64,000 nucleotides of DNA from Brevibacillus sp. SYP-B805 (GCF_011059135.1 NZ_JAALGD010000004.1:1-64000), one strand, 5' to 3'; shown: positions 1 through 8,763, numbered from the stretch's first letter. The notes: generated by a model from the letters alone, not told the origin. A program made the numbers and translations.

Positions 1-1
1 C

Positions 2-139
2 GAAGCCCTGCTCAAAATGCTCTACCTGGCAACCATGGATGTGTTACGAAAGTGGACGGGGAGAGTTCAGAACTGGGGCCAAATTCTGTTACAACTGTCC
101 GTTCAGTTTCCGGAGCGAGTTCAACCATATCTCCGCTGA
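2..139 (+). CDS. IS256-family transposase, C-terminal fragment cut by the window edge
   Basis: An open frame enters from the left edge and stops at TGA 137-139, giving 45 residues. The stretches LYLATMDVLRKWTG and NWGQILLQLSVQF are typical of the extreme C-terminus of IS256-family DDE transposases, which normally run to about 390-410 residues. The DDE catalytic residues would lie outside the window, so activity cannot be judged. The element's right inverted repeat follows 14 bp after the stop, so the 3' end looks intact. It borders the tRNA-derived direct repeat at 206-265 and may have entered near the island boundary later. Confidence 0.8.
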   Translation, partial: EALLKMLYLATMDVLRKWTGRVQNWGQILLQLSVQFPERVQPYLR

Positions 140-153
140 GCCTAACGGCTATT

Positions 154-182
154 GGAGTTTACACAAAATCATTGACAGACCC
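154..182 (+). repeat. Probable right terminal inverted repeat of the IS256-family element
   Basis: The sequence GGAGTTTACACAAAATC followed by ATTGACAGACCCC, just after the transposase stop, has the look of IS256-family termini, which share a core of GTTTACACAAAA with a GACA-type outer end. The left end is outside the window, so the target-site duplication cannot be checked. Confidence 0.6.
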
Positions 183-205
183 CATTTCTGCCGTTTCTGC
201 TATTC

Positions 206-265
206 TGTATGGTGGAGCATAGCGGGTTCGAACCGCTGACCTCTACACTGCCAGTGTAGCGCTCT
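206..265. repeat. Direct repeat of the tRNA-Ala 3' part (distal att-like site)
   Basis: These 60 bases are identical to 8775-8834, which covers the last 56 nt of the tRNA-Ala(GGC) gene including CCA plus 4 flanking bases. Identity stops abruptly on both sides (205 versus 8774 and 266 versus 8835 differ). This copy lacks the acceptor 5' strand and most of the D arm, so it is not a tRNA gene. An intact tRNA at one end and a displaced 3' copy at the other is the usual geometry of attL/attR left by site-specific integration into a tRNA 3' end. Confidence 0.85.
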
Positions 266-298
266 ACCGTGGTGGTTAGTTTCACTGCCTATAATTCT

Positions 299-328
299 TT
301 CATTACATCTGGTAAATTATGCTATAAT
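299..328 (+). promoter_or_regulatory. Promoter of the holin-like toxin
   Basis: A perfect extended -10 element, TGCTATAAT, has its hexamer at 323-328. A weak -35-like TTCATT lies at 299-304 with an 18-bp spacer. The predicted start near 335 leaves a roughly 60-nt leader before the toxin ATG at 397. This is consistent with the structured leaders of type I toxin mRNAs. Confidence 0.55.
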
Positions 329-396
329 AGAGCTGGCACATAGAACGGCTTGCAAGGGCGGTCTCGGCTACCTCTCAAATGAAGGGAGGGATGCCC

Positions 397-504
397 ATGG
401 AGGTTAAAGACGCTTTGACGTTGATGATCAGTTTTGGCGCGCTCCTTATCGCGCTGCTGACGCTGGTTATCGCCATCGTCACAGCGATTAACCAAAAGAA
501 ATAG
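397..504 (+). CDS. Holin-like small membrane toxin (type I toxin-antitoxin, TxpA/BsrG-like)
   Basis: This 35-residue peptide begins MEVKDALTLMISFGALL, continues as one hydrophobic helix and ends with the polar tail NQKK. It matches the widespread Gram-positive putative holin-like toxin family (Hol_Tox, related to TxpA and BsrG), whose members insert into the membrane when unrepressed. The start at 397 is chosen because the strong GGGAGG at 384-389 is 7 nt upstream; the in-frame ATG at 391 is too close. A promoter lies upstream. A convergent promoter and shared terminator downstream would make an antisense RNA over the 3' end, the standard arrangement of these modules. It may stabilise the Wadjet island. 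Family is confident; toxicity is inferred. Confidence 0.75.
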   Translation: MEVKDALTLMISFGALLIALLTLVIAIVTAINQKK

Positions 505-614
505 ACCGCCCCTGCCAAGGTCTGCGGTCTATTCTTTACCGTATTTCCGAAGCCGACCGCCTTTGAAGCGGACTACTGTGCCGGGGAGTCGTGTTACCGC
601 ACGGCTCCTTCTTT
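495..614 (-). ncRNA. Putative antisense antitoxin RNA
   Basis: A strong minus-strand promoter (621-649) would start transcription near 613. The RNA would first form a hairpin (GGAGCCGTG pairing with CACGACTCC, within about 574-603). It would run leftwards to the hairpin at 501-532 followed by TTTCTTTT and end near 495. It would therefore overlap the 3' end of the toxin mRNA, as RatA does with txpA and SR4 with bsrG. This is inferred from signals only. Confidence 0.6.
501..532. terminator. Bidirectional terminator shared by toxin mRNA and antisense RNA
   Basis: The 9-bp perfect stem ATAGACCGC / GCGGTCTAT (501-509 and 524-532) has T-rich runs on both sides. TCTTT follows on the plus strand, and TTTCTTTT on the minus strand inside the end of the toxin gene. 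It overlaps the toxin stop codon. Confidence 0.7.
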
Positions 615-620
615 AGCTTA

Positions 621-649
621 ATTATACATTTTCCATTTTATGCATGCAA
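621..649 (-). promoter_or_regulatory. Strong promoter for the antisense RNA
   Basis: Read on the minus strand, TTGCAT (649-644), an exact 17-bp spacer and TATAAT (626-621) preceded by TG form a near-consensus sigma-A promoter pointing at the toxin 3' end. The rest of 650-833 holds no gene I can support. It has a dispersed inverted repeat (ATGACAG near 761 with CTGTCAT near 808) that may fold downstream of jetC. Confidence 0.7.
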
Positions 650-833
650 GATTCGCGTCATGAAAAACGCAGCTTGCTTTTCAGCTGAGCTGTAAGTTCG
701 TACACGGTGGAGCATAACTTTCGAAATGATATGTCCATTGTCAATACGTTTCGCTAATGAAATGACAGTTCCTACAAGAGAACGACCGTTCCACTGACAG
801 AAATAGCTGTCATACCCTCATTATTTCATCTCA

Positions 834-3800
834 TCAAAACAAACTGAGCTGTTCATGCTCACTCAGCCTTATTAACGCAAACGGATCGTGATCACGGAAG
901 TAGGCTCGCCTAATCTCACGCTCCTTGGTCATGATCAGGAAATCGCCGCTTGCAGATTCGCGTAAACGACAGCTGTATACGATCGGGAAGTAATCACGAA
1001 TAAATTTGCCTTCCGCGTGTGCCGTCAGGGCAATGATCTGGAATCCTAATTCATCCGCGATAAAGAATACCGGATCGAGCACATGCTCGCTCGATGCTTT
1101 TCCGAATGGATTGTCGACGATCACCGTACGATATCGTTCGCCATTTTGAGCAATATGCTGACGCTTCTCAGCCAGGTAGTTTAGAATCCCCAGGAATAGC
1201 GTCATATTCTTGCTCCACTTTTCCCCGCCGGACCACTTGTTGGATTCCTCCCAAGAGGATAGCGCCCCGCTTACTTTCGCATCTCGATTCACCTTGCGAC
1301 ATTTGACCCGGATGCTGTCGCTTCCCATGACGATGCCCAACAGCGATTTAGATTGAAGGGAAGTGTTAATAAACTTCTTTATTTTGCCGACATCGTCATT
1401 TCCCTCCTGGTCTTTAAAGTCTTCATGATCCAAGCGCTGAAGCATCCAGTCGACATGATTGCGGAGAAGCTGTTTGCCAACCTCCTCTTTCCATTCAGGC
1501 ACATGGAAGTGGTAAATCTCTTTCCTTCCGCTCTCTATCTTTACACTCGTCTTTTTCGGAATCGTTTTCAACTCGATCGCGATACGCTGCAGATGCGTGT
1601 GCACGATGGTGATGAAATCTTGCAGCTCTTTGTCCCGGCCTTGCAGATTATCCTCAAGCACCCGAATGCTCGCTGCAAGCGTTTTGCTCATATTGCCTGC
1701 CCATTCTTCCACTTCTGCGAATCGTAGCTTGCTTTCGATCCCCGCCAACGCTGTTTTCTGCAATTTGACATTATGGATCGAGCTTTCGCAGAAACGTTTG
1801 AATCGCGATTTCTCCTCCTCTACTTTCTTGTATTCCCTTTCGGCGTGGAGATGTTTTTCTTCCAGCTCTTTTAACCGTTTGAGCGTGAGCCCCATTCGTT
1901 GATACGAGAACGCAAGATCATCATCCTCCGCTAGCGCAACATCCTGGACATGTGACGATAGGAAGGTATACGATTCATTTTTTAATTCGAGCTTGCGGAT
2001 AACCTCATCCAGTTCCTTTAAAGCAAGCTGTAAGCGATTTTGTTGCCCCAACAGATATTCTTTTCTGGAGGATACAGCCTTCTCCTCTTGCTCCAGCATG
2101 GATCTAACATCATCGAGATTGCCTGCAAACTCGTCAATGGCTTGCTCGGGAAATCTCTCTTCGAATTGCTTTTTCATCAGATCAAGGCGATTCCCATGGC
2201 CTGTAGCATTGCTAAGCAAGATTTCAACGCGATCTCGTTGTGCGGACAATTCTATTTTTAGTTGCTTCATTTTTGCTGCCAGACGCTGCAATTGTGCATG
2301 TCCATCCAGAGGAAAACGCGCTTCCAGATCAAGCGGCTGAGACATTTTGGTGTGAATGATTTCCATCTCGTGCTGGTGTTCGACGATTTCCTTGCTATAA
2401 CGCTCGATCTGTTTTTCCAGGTCCGCTCTGCTTGCTTGCTGTTTCCGCAAAAGCGCCTCAAGACTCTCAAGCTCTGAACGCAATCGCTCAAGTGAATGTC
2501 GCGGAGGAAGCGGCAAAAATGCTGCAACATGCTGATACAGCCAATCTCCTTGCAGTTTTGCCAGTTCGTTCCGCTTTTCATCCAGTTCACTGCGAAGTTC
2601 CTCGATCTGTCCTTCCAGTGTTTGAAGGGATTTGGCAAGCGCGGCAAAATTGCGATGCATCTGGTCAATCTTCGCCTTGAGCTCTTCTCCGGCTTTCTTG
2701 GCCTCTTCCCGCTCCTTTTTCAAGAGCAGATACTCCCTTGCTTCCTGCAAGCGATAGCCAAGATGCTGCTCACGACTCATCTCGTCGGCCAATCTGTCCT
2801 TAAAGGATTTCCATTCCATTTCATACTTTTTGATATCTGCTTTCCTGTTGGAAATTTCTTTTTGAAGAGTGCCAACCCTCTCCCGCAATTGATCGCGTTG
2901 CTGTTTCCATTCACGATACGTTTCCAGTGGATAACGGGAAAAGAAGCCCAGCACCTGACTGTACAGATGCAGCAGTTCTTGATGCTCCTTCTCCTTTTGT
3001 TTGCGAAGCTGGATCACTTCCTCCGCTTTCTTCCGGGCTTCAACCTTCCAGTTTTCAAACTGATCCTGATCCAGATTGGTTCGCCAATGTGCAGGAATGA
3101 TTTCTCTGTATCTATGCGCGTACTGCTCGGGCGACTCCAGCAACGCTTTTGCTTCCTGAAGACTCGCAACAAACACCGGGTTGCGAAGTTGATCCGCATG
3201 TTTTTTCACCCGTTGCACAACCTGCTCAATCTCTGCCTCCGTCGTGATCAGCAAGGCGGACCAGAAGGGAAAACGCTCATACAGGGTGTCCAAAGATACC
3301 CCGCCGCTATGCCGAACGGCTTCCTGAAGAAATAGTGTCCCTGTTTCCAGATAGTGAAAAGCATCCTTCCATCTGCCGACAAGCACGGCCAACTCGGGAT
3401 CAGCGAAGAAAACAGCACTTTGCAAGTAATCGTCGCTCAATCTTGTAGCCATTCGTTCATGCAGCAGGGCCTCTTCCTTATCCCGTTCCAGCAGCGCCAC
3501 CTTGTCTGCGAGCATTTGCTTCACGGTCTCCTGCTTGGTATAGAGGGAATCGAGGTAATCCATCCGCGGCAAGTGAAGCTTCACGTCAGCCAATACGACT
3601 TCCTGTTGCCGCTCCACTTCCGTGCACTTCATGTTCCAGAGATTGGCTTGTTCCTGTACCGATTCGAGCTCTTTTTGCGCCTTTTCCAGCATCTCGGTCT
3701 GTGATTCGATTTGCTGCTCGCAATCGTGAAGATGCTGCTGATAGCGTTGTTGAGCGGCAAGCGTTTTTTCCATCTCGCTTTGCCAGATCGGAATCGACTC

Positions 3801-5279
3801 TTCCAAGCTCTCCAGTAGCGGATTATCCAAAATTTTATGAGCGATTTTCTCCATCTGCCGTGCCGTCTGTTCCATCTGCATCTGTACAGCGGCATGCTCC
3901 CGTTCCTTCATTTCGATTTGGCGTCTCTCTTGTTCGGTTTCCGCCTGTTTTTGCTTTCTTTGCGAGAGGAACGATTCCATTTGGCTGCCGAGAATTGCCT
4001 CTTCCTGCTTTACCCTTTTTTCCGCATCCACATAGCAGCCGCGAATCTCCCTCTTCACGCGCTCCACATCATCCTTGATCTGGATGATATCTTGTTCCTC
4101 ATCCAAAGCGCGCAGTTGCGCTTCAGCCAGTTCCTTTTTCTCTACTGCCTCTTGTTTTTTGGCGTTGTATCTGGCGTATTCCAGCTGATATTGCTGATGC
4201 TCAAGCTGATCGAACTCCCGCTGCTTTTCGTCAAGCTGCTCCTTTTCCTGCTTCCACTCCAGCACGCTTTCATGCCATGCCTGTTCTTGCACGGCAATGT
4301 TTCGCGAAGCCTTCTTGCGTTCAATGATCCTCAGCTCTTCGTCCGAATCGGCAAGCTGCCCCTCCAGTGCCGCCAGTTCATCCTGGGTCTTCGCATGCTC
4401 ACTTTTTGCATGGTTGAACAGGGCCTTGCACCACTCTTTTTCCCGTTCAAACAACGTCTTGGCTTTATCGTACCGGGCAAACACCTGGCTAAACTGCTGG
4501 ATTTGCTCCTCCAACCGCTTGCACTCCTGGATTTGTGTACGCAGCTGCTTGCTCATTTTGAACTGCTCCCGTTGCTTTTCGAAGATTTCCGCAAAAGCAT
4601 CACCATTATTTCCATTGATCCCTTCTTCCACGACCGGGATCAGCAACTGGGAGACGAGCTGGTCCGTAGTCTTGCAGTTCTCGAAAAAGTTCTCTACACC
4701 GCCCTCTGAGCCGTTTATCACCGCGATGTTTTGCCATTCGCTGGGGATGATATGGAACTGTGATTCAAGATGCCCATGGTATTCTTTCTTCGTTCCAAAC
4801 ATATGGGCATTCAGGTGTTGGGAGCTCATGTAAGCGTAATATTCCTGCATCTCCCCTTTGTCTGCAGGCCGTTTTTTCCCGTTGATCCCTTCTTTGGCAA
4901 AAGGGAGATTTTCGATCGAATGCGGGTTTCCCTCTTCATACTCGAAGACATAGCGCAAGGAATCCAGCTCATCGTTGTGAATAAATAACGTGACAGCCGT
5001 CAACGCGTAGCGGCGCGGGGAATCATTCAAGATCCATTCTATGGCGATATGGGCAGGCGTTCCGGATAGGGAGAGCGTTTCCCTGATCCTTCGTCCTGCC
5101 ATATCAGCATGTGGCAATATGGCCTGCAAGGCAGTCTGTATGAATACCGTCTTACCGCCGCCATTCTCCAGCAATATAGCTGCATTATGGCCATCAAACT
5201 GGAACAGCTCATCATTGTACCGCTTACTGCCGCCTTCGTAGATGACGTTTGTAAAACGGATTTTGGAGATTACGGGCAT
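834..5279 (-). CDS. jetC: Wadjet protein JetC, SMC/MukB-like ATPase
   Basis: This 1481-residue protein is the motor of the Wadjet complex, which extrudes loops on small circular DNA and passes it to JetD for cutting. The N-terminal ATP site is LLENGGGKT (about residues 36-44), a P-loop with Glu in place of the first Gly. A very long charged coiled-coil middle follows, then the signature WSGGEKWSKNM and the Walker B region TVIVDNPFGKAS near the C-terminus. The start is taken at ATG 5279, with GGAGGGAG upstream, not the preceding in-frame TTG. It overlaps the jetB stop by one base (TGATG), so translation is coupled. It is the last of four genes. Size, end-located ATPase halves and neighbours make the family assignment secure; the Wadjet subtype is less certain. 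Confidence 0.88.
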   Translation of the reverse strand: MPVISKIRFTNVIYEGGSKRYNDELFQFDGHNAAILLENGGGKTVFIQTALQAILPHADMAGRRIRETLSLSGTPAHIAIEWILNDSPRRYALTAVTLFIHNDELDSLRYVFEYEEGNPHSIENLPFAKEGINGKKRPADKGEMQEYYAYMSSQHLNAHMFGTKKEYHGHLESQFHIIPSEWQNIAVINGSEGGVENFFENCKTTDQLVSQLLIPVVEEGINGNNGDAFAEIFEKQREQFKMSKQLRTQIQECKRLEEQIQQFSQVFARYDKAKTLFEREKEWCKALFNHAKSEHAKTQDELAALEGQLADSDEELRIIERKKASRNIAVQEQAWHESVLEWKQEKEQLDEKQREFDQLEHQQYQLEYARYNAKKQEAVEKKELAEAQLRALDEEQDIIQIKDDVERVKREIRGCYVDAEKRVKQEEAILGSQMESFLSQRKQKQAETEQERRQIEMKEREHAAVQMQMEQTARQMEKIAHKILDNPLLESLEESIPIWQSEMEKTLAAQQRYQQHLHDCEQQIESQTEMLEKAQKELESVQEQANLWNMKCTEVERQQEVVLADVKLHLPRMDYLDSLYTKQETVKQMLADKVALLERDKEEALLHERMATRLSDDYLQSAVFFADPELAVLVGRWKDAFHYLETGTLFLQEAVRHSGGVSLDTLYERFPFWSALLITTEAEIEQVVQRVKKHADQLRNPVFVASLQEAKALLESPEQYAHRYREIIPAHWRTNLDQDQFENWKVEARKKAEEVIQLRKQKEKEHQELLHLYSQVLGFFSRYPLETYREWKQQRDQLRERVGTLQKEISNRKADIKKYEMEWKSFKDRLADEMSREQHLGYRLQEAREYLLLKKEREEAKKAGEELKAKIDQMHRNFAALAKSLQTLEGQIEELRSELDEKRNELAKLQGDWLYQHVAAFLPLPPRHSLERLRSELESLEALLRKQQASRADLEKQIERYSKEIVEHQHEMEIIHTKMSQPLDLEARFPLDGHAQLQRLAAKMKQLKIELSAQRDRVEILLSNATGHGNRLDLMKKQFEERFPEQAIDEFAGNLDDVRSMLEQEEKAVSSRKEYLLGQQNRLQLALKELDEVIRKLELKNESYTFLSSHVQDVALAEDDDLAFSYQRMGLTLKRLKELEEKHLHAEREYKKVEEEKSRFKRFCESSIHNVKLQKTALAGIESKLRFAEVEEWAGNMSKTLAASIRVLEDNLQGRDKELQDFITIVHTHLQRIAIELKTIPKKTSVKIESGRKEIYHFHVPEWKEEVGKQLLRNHVDWMLQRLDHEDFKDQEGNDDVGKIKKFINTSLQSKSLLGIVMGSDSIRVKCRKVNRDAKVSGALSSWEESNKWSGGEKWSKNMTLFLGILNYLAEKRQHIAQNGERYRTVIVDNPFGKASSEHVLDPVFFIADELGFQIIALTAHAEGKFIRDYFPIVYSCRLRESASGDFLIMTKEREIRRAYFRDHDPFALIRLSEHEQLSLF

Positions 5280-6010
5280 CAAGCTCCCTCCTTCCGATTT
5301 TCCAGGGAGGATAAAAATTCCAGGATCCCCCGGTTGTATTGTGTGTCCATATAATAGCGCTGCACGATGGTCTTTGCTTTTTCAGTCAGGGTGATCTCCT
5401 GATTGCCCAGCTCGGTTATAAGTCCTTGCTGTAGCAGGAAATTTTGCACCTGGGATAAGAAGCCCAACCTGCTGTTGGTCCGTCCATCCTGCTGTCTGGA
5501 CGACTCACGAAGGTCATCGATCGCATCCCATTTCTCCACCAGCTGACTCCAGTTGAAATCATATTCCGCGTCCAGCCTCTGTAAGGCCTCTTGATCATGT
5601 TCCTTTAACGCCTGGATGCGCGCGTCGACACTTTCCAGCCAGTTGAACATCGTGATAAAATCGCGCGTAGTGTTCTGGGAATGGTAGCTGTCATAGAACT
5701 CTCCAAACAATACTAGAATCGCCACATACATCAGGTAGAGGTCGATGTTTTTCGCCTTTGCAGAGAGGTACTCCTTTTTCAGGGTCGCATTCTTGACATG
5801 AAAGGGAGAGGCCACCGCAATCGGCACCAGATAGAGCTTGTCCCCCGCCGGAATAATCGTACAATCTACCTCTTGGACAAATTGGTCAACCAGCCCCCTC
5901 AACATGTCGTTGGAGAGATACTGCCGCATGCCCGCCGTATCCGCCTGACCATCGCGGCTGAGCTGACTGTAGAGCCGGAAAGCAGCTAGAACCTGCTCAT
6001 TCTCATACAT
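5279..6010 (-). CDS. jetB: Wadjet protein JetB, KITE-like subunit
   Basis: This 243-residue protein lies between JetA and JetC and corresponds to the small MukE-like winged-helix (KITE) subunit that bridges kleisin and ATPase in Wadjet. The sequence is helical and charged with a hydrophobic central helix (YLMYVAILVLFGEFYDSY). I see no enzymatic motif. It resembles the JetB-type family found next to non-type-I JetA proteins (DUF6063-like, from memory) more than DUF4194. The ATG at 6010 overlaps the end of jetA by 8 bases and the gene ends in the jetC start, so the operon is tightly coupled. Confidence rests mainly on context and length. Confidence 0.8.
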   Translation of the reverse strand: MYENEQVLAAFRLYSQLSRDGQADTAGMRQYLSNDMLRGLVDQFVQEVDCTIIPAGDKLYLVPIAVASPFHVKNATLKKEYLSAKAKNIDLYLMYVAILVLFGEFYDSYHSQNTTRDFITMFNWLESVDARIQALKEHDQEALQRLDAEYDFNWSQLVEKWDAIDDLRESSRQQDGRTNSRLGFLSQVQNFLLQQGLITELGNQEITLTEKAKTIVQRYYMDTQYNRGILEFLSSLENRKEGA

Positions 6011-7505
6011 CGTTATGTCCCTCCCTGGTCAAGAGCATATTCTGAATTTCATAACGTTCTGTCAATCGTAATCGTCCGAGCAACTCCGTCACCCTGATGC
6101 TTTCACCGGGAGCCAGGTGCGTCAGGACTTCTTTCAACAGATGATTCTCTTCTTCTTCCTCAGATTTTTGCAGAGGTGAGCGATGATGCAAGAGCAGCCA
6201 GAAATCATAAAAAGAGCGATGCTGCAGCCAATCATCATCGCCATGTTCCTGCAGATGGGCGGCAACCTCAGCAAGCGTTATCTCATTCTTCTCTCCCAAC
6301 ATGGCGAGGATGCGTTGCATGAGCGTGCCAAAATTGGCCTGCTGAATCATAAAGTGGGCTTGCTCTTGCTCTTCCGTGACATCCTCGAATTCATCCTGTT
6401 CCTCTTCCTCTTTGGCGACGCCCACCCGCTGTTTTTCAAAAACAGCCAAGGGCGACCAGCTGGCGGATTGCTCCAGTCCCAGAAATGGTTCCAGCAATAC
6501 CCTTGTCGCCCAAAGCGGCAAGGGAGTAGAGACGAGCCGGGACACGAGTTCCTGATCAAAGTTGAAAGATTGCAGTGCAACATGGTATAACGACTCTTGC
6601 GCTGCCTGGAGAGCTGTCGTTTTCAGTGCGATGCTGTCCTTCAATAGTTGGGTGTGGGCAAAATGTACCTCCCCCAACTCGCGGTCGATGCGCAAAATAT
6701 ATTCGTACGCTTTCTGTTCCTTTCCGTCCTTGCGTTCGTACAGCAGGCGCTCTTTGGTCTCGTCGACAAATGTTTGCAGCTCCGTAAATTCCTCATGCTC
6801 CCGTGCGAGCCGCGCATGGATATCTTCTATCACTTGCTTGTAGCGGAGATAGGTTTCCTCGGAGACGATGCTTCGCTGCACCTCATGCTTGATCCGCAAG
6901 ATACGCTCCTTCAGCGTTTCCACATCTACGCTCATCTCGCTGATTTGCCTCAGTGCGCCTACGAACTCCCCTTTTTCCAATTGTTTGCGCAGGAGCAATT
7001 GGTTGATCGACAAATGAAATTCCCGGAAAAACTCTTTTGTGGCAAAAACCAGCTCCAGGCCGTGCTCATCCAGAGAGTAATATTGCTTGTTGGAAGCAAG
7101 ATCTCCCCGCTCCGCTTTCAAAATGGAGAACTCCACAAAATCCATCTGCCTCGTCTCCCAGTTATAGAAAGATCGAGCATTGCGCTTGCCGCTAGGGGGA
7201 CGGAATGCTTCCACAATCGTTCTGGCGAGTTTCTCGAAACCTACTTCATCCAGGTCGATCTCGCCCTCGTTCATCTGCTGCAGATAGTCGGCCAGCTCTT
7301 TGACACCCGTCTTTTTGTTGCGAATCAGCATATTCTCAAAAAAGAACAGGAGCGCAAGGAGCCCGAGTCCAAAGAAGTCGATCGGCCGATCTTGACGGTC
7401 TTTTTCCCGTTTCGCCTCCAAATTATGCAAGGGATCAAACAACGCGAGACGCTGGATTCGTTCCTTGTATCCTTCCAGCATCCCTGTCAATCGGTCAATT
7501 TCCAA
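6003..7505 (-). CDS. jetA: Wadjet protein JetA, kleisin-like subunit
   Basis: This 500-residue protein starts with TTG at 7505 (GGAGGAG about 9 nt upstream). It carries a winged-helix-like N-terminal region (DFFGLGLLALLFFFENML), long helical segments and an acidic low-complexity linker (EEEEQDEFEDVTEEQEQ). A C-terminal helical domain follows. This layout fits the kleisin of SMC-type complexes, which closes the ATPase ring. It overlaps jetD by 11 bases and jetB by 8. The family appears to be the DUF5716-like JetA of Wadjet type II and not DUF3375 of type I; that subtype call is from memory of family features and should be searched. Confidence 0.8.
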   Translation of the reverse strand: MEIDRLTGMLEGYKERIQRLALFDPLHNLEAKREKDRQDRPIDFFGLGLLALLFFFENMLIRNKKTGVKELADYLQQMNEGEIDLDEVGFEKLARTIVEAFRPPSGKRNARSFYNWETRQMDFVEFSILKAERGDLASNKQYYSLDEHGLELVFATKEFFREFHLSINQLLLRKQLEKGEFVGALRQISEMSVDVETLKERILRIKHEVQRSIVSEETYLRYKQVIEDIHARLAREHEEFTELQTFVDETKERLLYERKDGKEQKAYEYILRIDRELGEVHFAHTQLLKDSIALKTTALQAAQESLYHVALQSFNFDQELVSRLVSTPLPLWATRVLLEPFLGLEQSASWSPLAVFEKQRVGVAKEEEEQDEFEDVTEEQEQAHFMIQQANFGTLMQRILAMLGEKNEITLAEVAAHLQEHGDDDWLQHRSFYDFWLLLHHRSPLQKSEEEEENHLLKEVLTHLAPGESIRVTELLGRLRLTERYEIQNMLLTREGHNDV

Positions 7506-8553
7506 TACGTCGCTCCTCCTTTTCCATCATGCGGCTGACGTACTGATTCATGCACGCTCGCAACCGCTCCGCCTCAACCGCTTCTTGAGGAAGGTATTGA
7601 ACTCCTTGCAGAAGACGTTGGATAAGCTCACCTTCCTCATTTGATAAGAACGAGACGAATCGCATTATCGCTTCCATTCTGGCAGTTTGCGTCTCTTTCC
7701 CCGCAGATGGGCGTTGCTTGAGGAGAGCCTGATACAGGTATACCGCCGGTACGACTTCCCATTTTTCGAACAATGTATACCAGATTGCAATGCCCTCGTG
7801 GTCGAGGTCGCCAAAATATTCCAAACGATGCTCAACGTCTCGTACCAATCCAAGTTGGGCAGTCAGGTTCCCAAGGCCGGAAACCACCTTCCAGCCTGCT
7901 CCATAAATCAAACTGGTATATGGTGTGGATGAAAGAATCGGTTGAATGGCATAAAACGTTGTCTTGTTCTCAACGATCAGGTGATGACAAACGCTCTGGT
8001 TCTCGTGATATCGTCTACTATTAACCGCCAGCATCAATGGATCGGGCATTGCAGATATTTTGAGCAATTCCCATACGCCAATTGTCTCCAGCAGCTTTCT
8101 GCCACCTTTTTCGTCCAACCATTTTTCGTCGCCAACAAGGTGAAAGGATCGTTCCGGCGCAGTGGCTTCCTCCTGCGGGACGCCATAGCGTGTCAGATAG
8201 TCGTGAATTCTTTCGATGTATGGCAAGTCCTTCTGCCATCTTGAAGCGGATAGCGAAAAGTAGGCATCCAACTTGATCAGTGGGTGCACGCGTAATTGGG
8301 CTGATTGAATTTCTTGCCTTAGGGGCTTTGTGACGACAGATTTGCGGATACGAAAGGTTAGGGGTAGCGGTGGTTGCTTCCCGTTGGTCCCATGCTTGTT
8401 GATGGGGAGGAGAATCTGGTTATCCAGCAGCTTTTGTATGTTTTGCTGAAAAGAGTTATAGGTCATAGTCGGATCGGCCAAATTTTCGAGCTGACCCAAT
8501 GATATCCTGGTTTTTTTATAGGATTGCAGATATTGGATTAGCTCATCATACAC
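7495..8553 (-). CDS. jetD: Wadjet protein JetD, TOPRIM-type nuclease
   Basis: This 352-residue protein resembles the topoisomerase VI A-subunit-like DUF2220/DUF3322 family that cleaves plasmid DNA in Wadjet. TOPRIM residues are visible: a glutamate in HLIVENKTTF (about 191-200) and the metal-binding GDLDHEG (248-254). The N-terminal half is a winged-helix-type DNA-binding region. Translation starts at GTG 8553, preceded by GAGGGGTG. Here jetD is the first gene of the operon, unlike the jetABCD order of type I. An imperfect inverted repeat overlaps its -10 region. All catalytic features I can recognise are kept, so the system looks intact. Confidence 0.87.
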   Translation of the reverse strand: MYDELIQYLQSYKKTRISLGQLENLADPTMTYNSFQQNIQKLLDNQILLPINKHGTNGKQPPLPLTFRIRKSVVTKPLRQEIQSAQLRVHPLIKLDAYFSLSASRWQKDLPYIERIHDYLTRYGVPQEEATAPERSFHLVGDEKWLDEKGGRKLLETIGVWELLKISAMPDPLMLAVNSRRYHENQSVCHHLIVENKTTFYAIQPILSSTPYTSLIYGAGWKVVSGLGNLTAQLGLVRDVEHRLEYFGDLDHEGIAIWYTLFEKWEVVPAVYLYQALLKQRPSAGKETQTARMEAIMRFVSFLSNEEGELIQRLLQGVQYLPQEAVEAERLRACMNQYVSRMMEKEERRIGN

Positions 8554-8560
8554 AATATCA

Positions 8561-8594
8561 CCCCTCTCACATTATACGAGAAATGTGCGAGGGG
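8561..8594 (-). promoter_or_regulatory. jetD promoter region with inverted repeat
   Basis: The arms CCCCTCtCACATT (8561-8573) and AATGTGcGAGGGG (8582-8594) form a 12-bp dyad with one central mismatch. The loop holds TATAAT on the minus strand (8576-8571), 17 bases before the GTG start of jetD. No good -35 is visible. One arm contains the GAGGGG used as the jetD ribosome-binding site. It could be an operator or an mRNA hairpin that hides the ribosome-binding site. More palindromes lie upstream (TGACCGCAAGCGGTCA near 8682-8697). Confidence 0.45.
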
Positions 8595-8735
8595 TGGGGA
8601 GGATAGATTTGGAATTTAAATAACTCCTATTGTACTGGACGCTCCGAACTACCAAAACAAAACGGTCACGACTGTTTTGTTGACCGCAAGCGGTCACATC
8701 CAATTTCACGAAAAACGTGAAGACGTTTTTCACAG

Positions 8736-8763
8736 AAAAAAACCCTTGATTTTCCAAGGGTTC
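8736..8763 (-). terminator. Terminator after tRNA-Ala
   Basis: On the minus strand AACCCTTG pairs with CAAGGGTT and is followed by seven T residues. It lies 15 bases beyond the tRNA CCA end and would end the tRNA transcript before the jet operon. Confidence 0.8.

Noticed and set aside
206-265. A second tRNA-Ala gene
   Set aside because: Only the 3' 56 nt are present; the 5' acceptor strand and most of the D arm are missing.
706-716. GGTGGAGCATA, matching the tRNA 3' end, as a third att site
   Set aside because: Only 11 bp match and the sequence then diverges; expected occasionally by chance.
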